A stretch of 64,000 nucleotides of DNA from Granulosicoccus sp047634635 (lineage in GTDB: Bacteria > Pseudomonadota > Gammaproteobacteria > Granulosicoccales > Granulosicoccaceae), in NCBI GenBank assembly GCA_047634635.1, contig JBLIIE010000006.1, forward strand, positions 1-64,000, in the 5' to 3' direction. This document shows, piece by piece, positions 54,713-63,956 of this stretch; position 1 is the first letter of the stretch; every line of letters begins with the position of its first letter. The position numbers were made by a program, and so were the translations under genes. The notes below the pieces were generated by a model, which did not search any database, had not been told where the DNA came from, and worked only from the letters and a program-made list of their open reading frames with translations.

Positions 54713-57466
54713 ATGCAGTCAACAACAATAAATACAGATTCGCTGACATTTCAGATGATTTTTCGCCGTTTTAGAGTGTTGGGTGTGCTTATTCTCATGG
54801 TCGCTAGCATTAGCGTTGCCAATGCTGACCCGGCCGAATGGCGAAGCCTGTTCCAAAGCTATTTGGACACTGGGACTGCTTCGAGTTGTAATTCGTGCCA
54901 TGGCAATAATCCTGTAAGGTCAGACCCCCTGGTGATAAGTTTGCCTGACACCGTTGCCTTCGACGTCGGTGAATTTTCGGTTGAGTTTGAAGGTTTCGGA
55001 AATGACGCAAATTATAGAACCTGGATGTATCAGACATCCCTAGGCGGTATGAGTCCCACCCCTCAAATCGATTCGAGTATTGGCAATGACTCTGTAGCGG
55101 TGGAGAATATCGCTTTCGACACGAATGAAAGCGAAATCACTGTGCGCGCTTGCGTGCTACACACCCAGACAGTGTCACGTGGAACCGGAATATCCCCAAC
55201 TTTTGTAGAGTGGGATTGCGAAACTAAAACGGTTTTGCGTGAAGATGCTCCGCCCAATATGCCTCCCGCCATCACGTCGAGCCAACCATCCAGCCAGGAT
55301 GTCGAAAGAAACAGTGGCCCCTTCGCTTTCACGGTAATCACGGATGATGATGCAAGCGATGTGACGCTATCTGTCTTATCTAGCAACGCAAGCGTTGTTA
55401 ATGTCAATTCCAGTAGCGCCCCCACGTTCACGTTGTCCTTTGTTGGGGTGGGCACATCCACTATTAATATTACTGCGCGTGATAGTGAAAATCTGGTTGC
55501 AACGCAATCCTTCGATGTGACTGTGCGCAATCGGTTCACACTCCCACCGATCATAGTTATACCCGTTACTCCCCCTCTCATCCCCTCTATCGATCCACCA
55601 GTTTTGACGGTCAATCTGCCACCTAGTGTCGCTTTAAACGGAGTTCTTGGAGGGGCTCTTGAATTAATAGTCAATGATATATTCACTCTGGGGGTCAGTA
55701 TCAGAGATGAGCAGATCGATAGCTTGAACTATGAAACCAGCTCGAGCAATCCAGCTGTGGCAACTGGTAGCTTTTCAGCTCCTGGGTTGCTGGCAATAAA
55801 TGCAAATGGCAGCGGAGCTGCAACCATTACGTTGTTGGTGACAGACGCAGAGCTTCGGTCAGCCAGTCTTTCTGTGGATGTTACCGTCTCTATTGACAAC
55901 GCTGCACCGGTGGCGGTTGAGAATACATTTATCATCAGTGAGCAGGGCGTAAATGTACTGCTGGACGTTTTGTTTAACGATAGCGATAGCAACGGCGATG
56001 CACTCAGCATCGTGCTGGATTCAACTACTTCAACTCTAGGTAATCCACTTGAATTAACGGGCAACTCAGTTTCTTATCAGCTGCAAGGGGTGCTGGTTAC
56101 TAACGATTTCTTCAGTTACCGCGCTGAGGATACATCTGGGGCGTTGTCCGATTCGGTTATGGTCACGCTGATACCCTCAGATCAGGATGGAGATGGCATT
56201 GTTGACGCCTTGGACAATTGTTCCGATTTCCCTAACGCAGATCAGGGCGACTTGGATAGTGATCTTATTGGTGACCTTTGTGACGTTGACCCTGATGGTG
56301 ATGGTGCACCTGGCATCAGTGGTATTCCCTTTCAAAGTGGTCGTCAATTAGTTGAAGCAGAATGTTTGACTTGTCACTTGGTGGGTGTTGCTAATGCGCC
56401 GTTGTTCAACGCTGATGCAGTCTGGGATGCACTTATCCAGGCAGCTGGAGGACAGCCTGAAGATCTGCTAGACAGTGTCTTGAATGGCCAAGGCGCAATG
56501 CCGGCCTTCTCGAGTGACTACAGCACGCAAGAATTACTTCAAGCTATCAGGTACTTGTCGGGTAAGGAAGAAATTAACAGTGGGCCAGGAAGTGAGCTTA
56601 TAGATCTTGATCTGGATGGTGTTACAGATGATTTGGACAATTGCCCAAGGGTGCCTAACGAAGATCAGTTTGATAGTAACGGCAATAGTTTAGGCGATGC
56701 TTGTGAGCCTTTGGCCGACAGGGATGGTGACGGAATTCCGTTTAGTTTGGATGATGATGATAGTAATGCAGGTCGGCTGCTTGCGACGTATCCGAACACC
56801 ACCAATAGAACTGTCTTCACCAGTGCCAATACGCTACGTCTAGGGCGGATTGCCAGCGCCGTTGCAGAATCCAACGGATCTGAGCAGATTGATGTAGCTC
56901 TGTCTGAAAGTTCGTTTGCCCAGGGGGTTAGCGTTGTGTTCCCTGGTGTTGCTGTCATGATCGATTCTCAGTACGGTAGCCTGATAGGGGTGATCAATCT
57001 TGGTGCACAGTCTGTGGCGGGCGAGGCCGAAGTCATCATCCAGCTCAGTTCCAAATTACCCCTCAACTCTGTCATTCGATTATTTGACACTAGCGGCGGT
57101 TTGTGGAGAGATTTTTCGACCGACACTGTAAATCTTATCGCCAGTGCGCCTGCGACGAACAGTGGTTGCCCAATTAGTACGAGTGCTAACTACCAAGCTG
57201 GCCTGGCGGCCAGGCTGTCCTGTGTTCGGCTGAACGTGCAGGATGGGAGTGCAAATGATGCAGATGACGCAGTTAATAGTCAGGTGGAACTGATTATTAA
57301 TATAGCTCGTGAAGTTCAGGATGATGGTGGGCCAGCTACCGTAGTCCTCAACCCGGCTAAAAGTGGTGGAGGCTCAGGCGGACCCTGGATTCTGGTTGTC
57401 CTGTTAATGGCAAACTTGTTACTGCGTAATGGTTCTGTATTAAGAGTTATGCGTAAAAAATATTAA
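54713..57466 (+). CDS. Secreted diheme c-type cytochrome with TSP3 repeats and GlyGly-CTERM-like tail, copy 1
   Basis: Exported 917-residue protein. Signal peptide to about VANAD; first heme site CNSCH (59-63); Ig/cadherin-like segments (AFTVITDDDASDVTLSV, SVALNGVLGG, VLFNDSDSNGDALSIVL); thrombospondin type 3-like calcium motifs (DQDGDGIVDALDNC, DLDGVTDDLDNC); a cytochrome c domain with CLTCH (551-555) and a likely Met ligand in GQGAMPAF; DRDGDGIPFSLDDDDSN leading into a C-terminal beta domain. It ends with GGGSGGPW, a hydrophobic stretch and a basic tail, resembling GlyGly-CTERM sorting signals. Probably surface-exposed; redox partner unknown. Confidence 0.78.
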   Translation: MQSTTINTDSLTFQMIFRRFRVLGVLILMVASISVANADPAEWRSLFQSYLDTGTASSCNSCHGNNPVRSDPLVISLPDTVAFDVGEFSVEFEGFGNDANYRTWMYQTSLGGMSPTPQIDSSIGNDSVAVENIAFDTNESEITVRACVLHTQTVSRGTGISPTFVEWDCETKTVLREDAPPNMPPAITSSQPSSQDVERNSGPFAFTVITDDDASDVTLSVLSSNASVVNVNSSSAPTFTLSFVGVGTSTINITARDSENLVATQSFDVTVRNRFTLPPIIVIPVTPPLIPSIDPPVLTVNLPPSVALNGVLGGALELIVNDIFTLGVSIRDEQIDSLNYETSSSNPAVATGSFSAPGLLAINANGSGAATITLLVTDAELRSASLSVDVTVSIDNAAPVAVENTFIISEQGVNVLLDVLFNDSDSNGDALSIVLDSTTSTLGNPLELTGNSVSYQLQGVLVTNDFFSYRAEDTSGALSDSVMVTLIPSDQDGDGIVDALDNCSDFPNADQGDLDSDLIGDLCDVDPDGDGAPGISGIPFQSGRQLVEAECLTCHLVGVANAPLFNADAVWDALIQAAGGQPEDLLDSVLNGQGAMPAFSSDYSTQELLQAIRYLSGKEEINSGPGSELIDLDLDGVTDDLDNCPRVPNEDQFDSNGNSLGDACEPLADRDGDGIPFSLDDDDSNAGRLLATYPNTTNRTVFTSANTLRLGRIASAVAESNGSEQIDVALSESSFAQGVSVVFPGVAVMIDSQYGSLIGVINLGAQSVAGEAEVIIQLSSKLPLNSVIRLFDTSGGLWRDFSTDTVNLIASAPATNSGCPISTSANYQAGLAARLSCVRLNVQDGSANDADDAVNSQVELIINIAREVQDDGGPATVVLNPAKSGGGSGGPWILVVLLMANLLLRNGSVLRVMRKKY

Positions 57467-57659
57467 TGTTTGAAACTGCAGATGCGGAAGGCTGTAGTTG
57501 GAAATGTAGGTGCTTTTTCACAGTGATAGTGAGAAGTAGGTGGTGTATTAACAAAGTTTGGTGTTGTATGGTACGAGGCTAGGGTTTGAACCCCTGTATT
57601 GATGGACAATTTCTAGTCATGGATTTCAGTAGATCTATTTTGCTCAGGGTAAAGTTGTT

Positions 57660-60143
57660 ATGCAGTTAAAAGCGATAAATTCGGAAATTCGCATGTTTCA
57701 GCTGGCTATGCGCCATTTTAAAATTCTGAGTGTGCTTTTTCCTATAGTTTTTGTTCTTGGCATTAGTAGTGCCCAGGCAAACCAATCCCGTTGGGATAAT
57801 CTAGCGGCAAAATATATGCTCGACGGCGTGTCGCCTTCCCCTTCCTGCTCTAGCTGTCATGCGGGCACGGGCACTCAAAGTCAAAACGACAATCTCACTA
57901 TGGAGGCGCCTAGTACGGTCGCCTTTGATGGCTCTACTATTGAAGTTGAGTTGAAAGGATTTGAGACGAATCCCACAAGAGGCAATGCGTATTGGCAATA
58001 TCAGGTTGTCGGGGGTGTCGGTAGAACTGATGATAGTGCGAGCGATAATACGAGCAAACAGATTGATATCCCCATCCCCAGTGACGATGAGATCAGGGTG
58101 CGTTATTGCCTGCTTGATGGCGAAAATGCTGGACAATCAAGTGCCGTTTCTTGGAACTGTGATACCGAAACGGTACGTCGTAACGCCAGAGTCAATCAGT
58201 TTCCGACGATAACGTACAATGGACCTTCCAATCTTGAACGTGAAACGAACAGCACCCCCTTCGATATTACGGTGGAGGCAGATGATGACATAACTGTTGT
58301 AACGCTCTCTGTTGTTTCGAGCAACGCAAGTGCGGTGACGGTGAATCCCCCTACCACGGTGAATCCTCTTACCCAAAACACATACACATTAAGCTTTGTT
58401 GGGGCGGGTCAGTCCACGATTCGAATGACCGCTCAAGATAGCGATGGCGCAGAAGTAGAACGAAGTTTTAGCGTGACTGTGACAAGTCCGGTAATAGTTC
58501 CTCCAGATGTGGTTCCTCCGGTAGTAATTCCTCCCGTTGTGGTTCCTCCGGTAGTAATTCCTCCGGTTGTGGTTCCGCCGGTAGTAGTTCCTCCCGTTGT
58601 GGTTCCTCCGGTAGTAATTCCTCCGGTTGTGGTTCCGCCGGTAGTAGTTCCTCCAGTTATAATTCCATCACCTCAGCCAGTTGATCTACCACCCCTGCCA
58701 GTAGCGATCGCAGATACGGTGGTGTACTTCGATCAAGAGGCAAGTCAGATAATTGATGTGCTGTTAAACGACAGTGGCGGTGCGCTGAGTGTAGTGTTGG
58801 ATTCAAATACTTCATCGCAAGGTAATGAGGTGGATGTGAATGGCAACTTGGTGTTCTACCGGTCACAAGGGGTGCTGACCTCTAACGACTCCTTTACGTA
58901 TCGCGTCCAGAATGAATCGAATGCCTTGTCTGACCCCGCTGTTGTTACGGTGATTCCTTCGGACTGGGATGGTGATGGCGTCGTTGACGTCTTGGACAAT
59001 TGCCTTTTGCTCCCTAATTCGGATCAGGGCAATATGGATAGTGATCAGCTTGGTGACTTGTGTGACGTCGATCCCGATAATGATGGCACACCCGGTATCA
59101 ACGGTATTGCTTTCGAAAGTGGTCGTGACCTGGTAATTGCCGAATGCTTGGAATGTCACCAGAACGGTGCGTTAGGCGCACCGTTGTTCGGCGACGCTAA
59201 CACGTGGGATGCAATCATTCTGGCAGCCGGAGGGCAGCCTGTAGATCTCCTAGACAGCGTATTATTTGGAAAAGGCTCGATGCCGTATTACGCTGACACT
59301 TACGCTACACAAGAATTACTACAAGCAATATTGTATCTGACAGGTAGGGAAGATTCCGCCGTTGCGCCACCAGATGATGGGATAGACAAAGATCCAATGG
59401 CGGACACTGATGGTGACGGAATTCCGTTTAGTTTGGATGATGACGATAGTAATTCAGGTCGGCTGCATGCGACGTATCCGAACACCAATGGAACTGTCTT
59501 CACCAGTGCCAACACGCTACGTCTAGGGCGGATTGCCGCTGCAGCGGCAGTATCCAATGTCCCTCCGCGATTTGATGTTGTTCTGTCTGAAAGTTCGTTT
59601 GCCCGAGGGGTTGGCGTTGAATTCCCTGGGATTACTGTCATGGCTGATTCTCAGCACAGCAGTCTTATTGGTGTTATCAATCTTGGTATAGAGGCTCTGT
59701 CGGGTGGAGCTGAGGTGATTGTTGAGCTCAAGTCCAATTTGCCTCTCAATTCAGCCATTCGACTGTTCGACACTGGCAGTGGTCAGTGGAATGATTTTAC
59801 AAGTGATACATTTAATAGTTTTGCCAGCGCGCCTTTGACAACTCGAGGAGGCTGCCCGCTCAGTGCGAGTGCCAACTATCGGGCAGTATTGACGGCTGGG
59901 TTGTCGTGTGTCCGCCTCAATGTGCAGGATGGAGGTGCTAACGATGCAGATGGCATAGTAAACAATCAGGTGGAGTTGATTTTCGATATAGCCCGTAAAG
60001 TGTTAGAGGATGGCGGACCAGCTACGGTAAACCTCAACCCTGCCAAAAGTGGCGGTGGTTCAACGGGACCTTGGATTTTAATTGTCCTGCTGCTAACGCG
60101 CCTGTTACTATGCTCGAGTCAAATTCTCAGGTTACGACGATGA
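57660..60143 (+). CDS. Secreted diheme c-type cytochrome with GlyGly-CTERM-like tail, copy 2
   Basis: Paralogue of the preceding gene, 827 residues, same order: signal peptide to about SAQAN, heme site CSSCH (63-67), Ig-like segment, a proline-valine repeat linker (PPVVV/I, ~residues 280-335), VLLNDSGGALSVVLDSNTSS, TSP3-like motifs (DWDGDGVVDVLDNC), a cytochrome c domain with CLECH (496-500) and GKGSMPYY, then DTDGDGIPFSLDDDDSNSG and the C-terminal beta domain with GGGSTGPW and a hydrophobic tail. It lacks one TSP3 repeat and Ig unit of copy 1. Its stop overlaps the next gene by four bases. Confidence 0.78.
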   Translation: MQLKAINSEIRMFQLAMRHFKILSVLFPIVFVLGISSAQANQSRWDNLAAKYMLDGVSPSPSCSSCHAGTGTQSQNDNLTMEAPSTVAFDGSTIEVELKGFETNPTRGNAYWQYQVVGGVGRTDDSASDNTSKQIDIPIPSDDEIRVRYCLLDGENAGQSSAVSWNCDTETVRRNARVNQFPTITYNGPSNLERETNSTPFDITVEADDDITVVTLSVVSSNASAVTVNPPTTVNPLTQNTYTLSFVGAGQSTIRMTAQDSDGAEVERSFSVTVTSPVIVPPDVVPPVVIPPVVVPPVVIPPVVVPPVVVPPVVVPPVVIPPVVVPPVVVPPVIIPSPQPVDLPPLPVAIADTVVYFDQEASQIIDVLLNDSGGALSVVLDSNTSSQGNEVDVNGNLVFYRSQGVLTSNDSFTYRVQNESNALSDPAVVTVIPSDWDGDGVVDVLDNCLLLPNSDQGNMDSDQLGDLCDVDPDNDGTPGINGIAFESGRDLVIAECLECHQNGALGAPLFGDANTWDAIILAAGGQPVDLLDSVLFGKGSMPYYADTYATQELLQAILYLTGREDSAVAPPDDGIDKDPMADTDGDGIPFSLDDDDSNSGRLHATYPNTNGTVFTSANTLRLGRIAAAAAVSNVPPRFDVVLSESSFARGVGVEFPGITVMADSQHSSLIGVINLGIEALSGGAEVIVELKSNLPLNSAIRLFDTGSGQWNDFTSDTFNSFASAPLTTRGGCPLSASANYRAVLTAGLSCVRLNVQDGGANDADGIVNNQVELIFDIARKVLEDGGPATVNLNPAKSGGGSTGPWILIVLLLTRLLLCSSQILRLRR
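58495..58665 (+). repeat. Tandem 15/30/60-bp repeat encoding PPVVV/PPVVI
   Basis: About eleven copies of a 15-bp unit encode PPVVV or PPVVI. A 60-bp higher-order period is exact over much of its length (58561-58594 equals 58621-58654). Absent from copy 1, so it expanded after the duplication; likely a stiff spacer and a slippage hotspot. Confidence 0.88.
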
Positions 60144-61006
60144 AGAAATGCCTTCTCTACACGGCTATATTCGCTGGTATGCTGCAGTCGCCGAACGTAT
60201 CGGCAGCAAGCCTGACAGGCGTCGATCTCAAGTTAATCAGTGACAGCAACCCGGCCAAGGCTGAATTTGATAGGGATATTGAAGCCACTTCATCATTCCT
60301 GGGTAGGCTCAGCGGTAATCTGTATTCACGTCCTTTGAGAAATGATGAAATCGTTAGCAGTGGTTTCTCCATAAATGGTTCTGGTAGCTATGAGCACAAT
60401 GCGGACATTGAAGGTTTGGGAGAATCACGTTATCGAGCTAGCGTGGATTGGTTTCGGGAGGATAAAAAGAGCGCAGGACAACCTTTTGTTCGACTGGGTC
60501 TTGGGACCACCTACATTGATTCGCAAACAGAGCGGCGTGATGGCATAGCGTTGGATGCAGGCGCTTCTATCAACTTCCAGCCAACGAATTTTTTTGATAC
60601 AACTTTGGGTGTCCAGTTGGCAGTGACGGATGCAGAAACCGCTGTTTTTGATACTACAAAGTCGACCTTATTCGCAACCGCCAATTTCTCGCCAATCCCG
60701 AAGCTGGTGCTGCGTACTGGCCTCCGAGTTGTCTTCGGCGACGAAGTGTCTACGGCAACATCTGGTCTCAATATTTTTAACAATGCGGAAGTCATCGAAC
60801 CCGATGAAGCGTTTGGTGGTGTGCCGGCAGATCGCTTCGCTTACCTGCTTGGGGCGACTTCAGCTATCGCGGAGGTAGGGGCTGGTTTTGGTATTTCGGA
60901 AAGTGTGCAGGCCAACATTCTATATCGATACGTCAGCACAGAAGCTGACGGTGGTATCAGCTATGAGCGAAGTCTGGTTGAATTCACTATCGGAATCGAT
61001 CTGTGA
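60140..61006 (+). CDS. Predicted outer-membrane beta-barrel protein
   Basis: 288 residues with signal peptide MKKCLLYTAIFAGMLQSPNVSAA. The rest is a run of amphipathic strands of alternating character (SGFSINGSGSYEHNADI, SRYRASVDWF, PFVRLGLGTTYID, GIALDAGASINFQP, KLVLRTGLRVVFGD, VEFTIGIDL), typical of a small outer-membrane barrel of perhaps 10-14 strands. No family name recognised. ATG 60140 overlaps the cytochrome stop by four bases, and its stop overlaps the next gene by four, so the three are translated together. Confidence 0.65.
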   Translation: MKKCLLYTAIFAGMLQSPNVSAASLTGVDLKLISDSNPAKAEFDRDIEATSSFLGRLSGNLYSRPLRNDEIVSSGFSINGSGSYEHNADIEGLGESRYRASVDWFREDKKSAGQPFVRLGLGTTYIDSQTERRDGIALDAGASINFQPTNFFDTTLGVQLAVTDAETAVFDTTKSTLFATANFSPIPKLVLRTGLRVVFGDEVSTATSGLNIFNNAEVIEPDEAFGGVPADRFAYLLGATSAIAEVGAGFGISESVQANILYRYVSTEADGGISYERSLVEFTIGIDL

Positions 61007-63216
61007 TTTCCGCTCACTCATTCTTTAAGGTGCACGACGTGATGAATATGCCTCGAAATATGATGAATAAAAAAACGCTCTTGGTGCTGATCCTGGCTAG
61101 CGTTGCCCTCGCTGGATGCCGCGGTGCCGATGACACTGACATCATCGTTCCACAGTTTCCCGCGACTGAAGATCCTGATGCTTTTAATCAGTTCCTGAAC
61201 CCGCGTCCGGGTGTGCCGCAGGTCGGTGTGGTAGCTGATTCTGGTGAAATTAATAACACGAAAGACTTTCCAGAAGCCTACTACAACACCATTGATCCTC
61301 CGGATGCACTGGGAACTAGAAAACGTGATACGTTTTTAAAGTGGCGCGTGGAGAATGGTTTTGCAAATGCAGATGGAACCTTGGCCGCCGCTTGTGATGA
61401 TCCCACTGTCTGCGTGGATGTAAACGTTAAATTTCGCGATACCAAAGACTTGGGCTATGGCCGAGATATGTACATGCGGTGGGACAAGATAAATGATGAT
61501 GTCGCGGTGTATGTAAAAAATTATCGGGTCAGCCAAGAGGGCTTGGATATACCGTATGGTCCAGTTAATTTGGAAGCCTTGATCGAAGACGACGCACAGT
61601 GGAATTTTGGCGTAAATGCGATTGAGTTTAGCGATTATCCCCATGAAGACGGGAAGAAGTTCACTAAGTTCTATAACTTTCGCGGAGATGGAGATGGCAA
61701 TGGCAACCTGACTAACGATGCCAGTGGAACTCTAAATCACGTTGTCGATTTGGACAGAAGAGGCGAAAAGCCTATGCCCACAACGTGCATCGTCTGCCAT
61801 GGTGGTCGCGGAGAGACTCTGGTGTATAAGGATGGCAATGGAGATCTGAAAGTTGCACCTTCATTAGTGGGTGGTATTGCCGGTGATGTTCAGGCGCATA
61901 TGCAAGCCATTGAGTTTGATACCTTGCAGTTTGCTAACCAGCCGGGATTCACTAGAGAAGATAATAAAGATGGTATACGCCTGATCAACCAAGCCATCCT
62001 GTCAACTTATGAGCATCGCAGAACGGAATTTTTCCAGGGCCAGGGTGACTGGAACGCAGATCTGGCAATAGAAATTCTAAATAACCGCTATGTACCCGCT
62101 CTGGACGATCCTGCCAACAACGCTCTGGAGATTCCTGTCAATGTGTATGACGGAAACTATGTGCCAGATGGCTGGGCAGATAATTCAGATAATCTTGACT
62201 TGTATCGGACATTGATGGGGCCTAATTGTATGGTGTGTCATGCCTTGCGCGGCACAAATCAAAATCTGACGGGTGCTTTTCCTACGTCTGCCAGCTTTCT
62301 TGAAGCGGCCGGGACTGCTCAGAGCTATGCCGCGCGAGTGGATCACCTGATTTACGAGCAGGGAAAGATGCCTTTGGGTCTGTTGAATTACTCTGATTTT
62401 TGGGGCGAGACCGTGAGTAGACCAAAGGATCCAGCCACCATGGCGACAGCTCTCGGTCTCACCAATCGGGTAGATGCGAATAACAGAGCCATTCGTCCGG
62501 GAGCACCGGTTGCCGTTATAACTGCACCCCCTATTGCCACAGGTATCGATGCTAGCGGTGCGCCAGTTGACATAGCTGTAACGGGTTCAGGTAGCGCTTT
62601 TGCGTCACTTACGGGCTATCGATGGAGTGTAATTCCTGAAAATGCTGATGACACTGCAGAAGTGACAGGTATTGCAGGGGATGCGGTGCTGCGTGTCAGC
62701 GGTGCTGGCAACTACACGTTAAACCTGACAGTTGATGGTAAAAACGGCGGTAGTGACACTGCGACTCAAACGGTGCGTGTAATGAGCGCCAACGAGAATG
62801 GCGCTCCACTTCCAGGGGCAGAGATACTCTACTTTGGTACGGGAGGAATCGATGATTTGGTGAGAAATGCTGCTAATAATTGTGTAGGCTGCCATTCGCC
62901 TGGCGGGGGCCCAAGCTCAATACTGCCTATCCATTTCACAGCGTGTGGGAACGATGAAATCGACGAAATCAACGACAATGAGTTTCTCTATCGGAGTGTA
63001 CTGGCGCGGGTGAATTTTGATTCGCCGTTAGATAGTCTGTTTCTGAGGAAACCGACCAATGGGTCCACAAATCCTGTAGATAGAGCAAATACGGAGATAG
63101 CGGGATATCATGCAGCTGGAAACCGTCTAGGAGATGATGATTCTGCTGATTACAGCAAAATCCTCAGCTGGATACTCAACGGCGCACCTTCGGGGGATAT
63201 TCCGGCTTGTAACTGA
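61003..63216 (+). CDS. Triheme c-type cytochrome lipoprotein with PKD-like domain
   Basis: 737-residue predicted lipoprotein: LLVLILASVALAGCRGAD gives the signal and lipobox. Three heme sites: CIVCH (262-266), CMVCH (409-413) and CVGCH (627-631). Between the second and third lies a PKD/Ig-like segment (ITAPPIATGIDASGAPVDIA, YTLNLTVDGKNGG). Acidic stretches such as GDGDGNGNLTND may bind calcium. Starts at GTG 61003 in an overlap with the barrel gene, or at an ATG at 61063 just before the signal core. Probably an outer-membrane-anchored electron carrier paired with the barrel; inference. Confidence 0.78.
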   Translation: MISAHSFFKVHDVMNMPRNMMNKKTLLVLILASVALAGCRGADDTDIIVPQFPATEDPDAFNQFLNPRPGVPQVGVVADSGEINNTKDFPEAYYNTIDPPDALGTRKRDTFLKWRVENGFANADGTLAAACDDPTVCVDVNVKFRDTKDLGYGRDMYMRWDKINDDVAVYVKNYRVSQEGLDIPYGPVNLEALIEDDAQWNFGVNAIEFSDYPHEDGKKFTKFYNFRGDGDGNGNLTNDASGTLNHVVDLDRRGEKPMPTTCIVCHGGRGETLVYKDGNGDLKVAPSLVGGIAGDVQAHMQAIEFDTLQFANQPGFTREDNKDGIRLINQAILSTYEHRRTEFFQGQGDWNADLAIEILNNRYVPALDDPANNALEIPVNVYDGNYVPDGWADNSDNLDLYRTLMGPNCMVCHALRGTNQNLTGAFPTSASFLEAAGTAQSYAARVDHLIYEQGKMPLGLLNYSDFWGETVSRPKDPATMATALGLTNRVDANNRAIRPGAPVAVITAPPIATGIDASGAPVDIAVTGSGSAFASLTGYRWSVIPENADDTAEVTGIAGDAVLRVSGAGNYTLNLTVDGKNGGSDTATQTVRVMSANENGAPLPGAEILYFGTGGIDDLVRNAANNCVGCHSPGGGPSSILPIHFTACGNDEIDEINDNEFLYRSVLARVNFDSPLDSLFLRKPTNGSTNPVDRANTEIAGYHAAGNRLGDDDSADYSKILSWILNGAPSGDIPACN

Positions 63217-63273
63217 TATTGACTCTAGCGCTGTCACTTGTGTACCTTAGTGAATTTGCGAACGTGGTAGTCC

Positions 63274-63951
63274 ATGACCAAGCTGAATAAAGCCAGCGAT
63301 ATTTTATCGCTGGCAGATATCGAGTTTTTCAAGGTATTTTCTGCCGACGCAATTGCCAATTTGGAACGGGCTGCAACGCTGCGCAAGTTTCGTAAAAACA
63401 CTCACATTATCGTGGTGGGTGAAGAGAGTCACGCGGCGTATGTGCTGGTTGAAGGTAGTGCTTATGCCTTTACTGATGATGATGATGGGAATGAGTTAAT
63501 TATTGCCTCGTTTACCCAGGGTGATTGTTTTGGGGAATTGGGATTACTCGATCACCAGTCGCGCACAGCTAACGTGATAACAACCAGTGCTTGCCAGTGC
63601 TTGGTGATACCCAAGGCTGAAATGAATTATGAGATTACCAAGGAGCCGGAAGTGACTCAGGCGATTATTTATTATCTGGTAAAGCGTATTCGCGGAATGA
63701 CAGACGATCTCAGCTGCCTTGGTTTGATGGATGTGTACGGTCGGCTGGTACGGGCACTCAATGGTTCCACGACGTTGCAAGAAGATGGCACTCGTGTAAC
63801 CTCGCGTATCACCCATCAGGAGTTGGCCAGTCGGGTGGGTTCCAGCCGTGAGATGGTCAGTAAGATATTGAAGGAGCTGCGCGTTGGAGGTTATATTTCA
63901 ATAGAAAACCACACAGTACGTATCCACAAAGATCTGCCTGAACGCTGGTAG
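63274..63951 (+). CDS. CRP/FNR-family transcription regulator, CRP-like
   Basis: 225 residues, cyclic-nucleotide-binding domain then helix-turn-helix. The phosphate-binding cassette FGELGLLDHQSRTANV keeps the Glu and Arg-Thr that contact cAMP in CRP, and the recognition helix THQELASRVGSSREMVSKIL resembles that of CRP/Vfr. There is no FNR-type N-terminal cysteine cluster. It follows the cytochrome block by 57 bases and precedes a cyclase gene by five, suggesting a cAMP sensor-regulator pair. Target genes unknown. Confidence 0.9.
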   Translation: MTKLNKASDILSLADIEFFKVFSADAIANLERAATLRKFRKNTHIIVVGEESHAAYVLVEGSAYAFTDDDDGNELIIASFTQGDCFGELGLLDHQSRTANVITTSACQCLVIPKAEMNYEITKEPEVTQAIIYYLVKRIRGMTDDLSCLGLMDVYGRLVRALNGSTTLQEDGTRVTSRITHQELASRVGSSREMVSKILKELRVGGYISIENHTVRIHKDLPERW

Positions 63952-63956
63952 CCACC

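Noticed and set aside
55063..55686. 207-codon minus-strand ORF inside cytochrome copy 1
   Set aside because: Shadow of a coding region with clear domain structure on the plus strand; Thr/Ser/Val-rich with no recognised motif.
58495..58665. Possible CRISPR-like array
   Set aside because: Repeats are contiguous 15-bp units without unique spacers and lie in frame inside a coding sequence.
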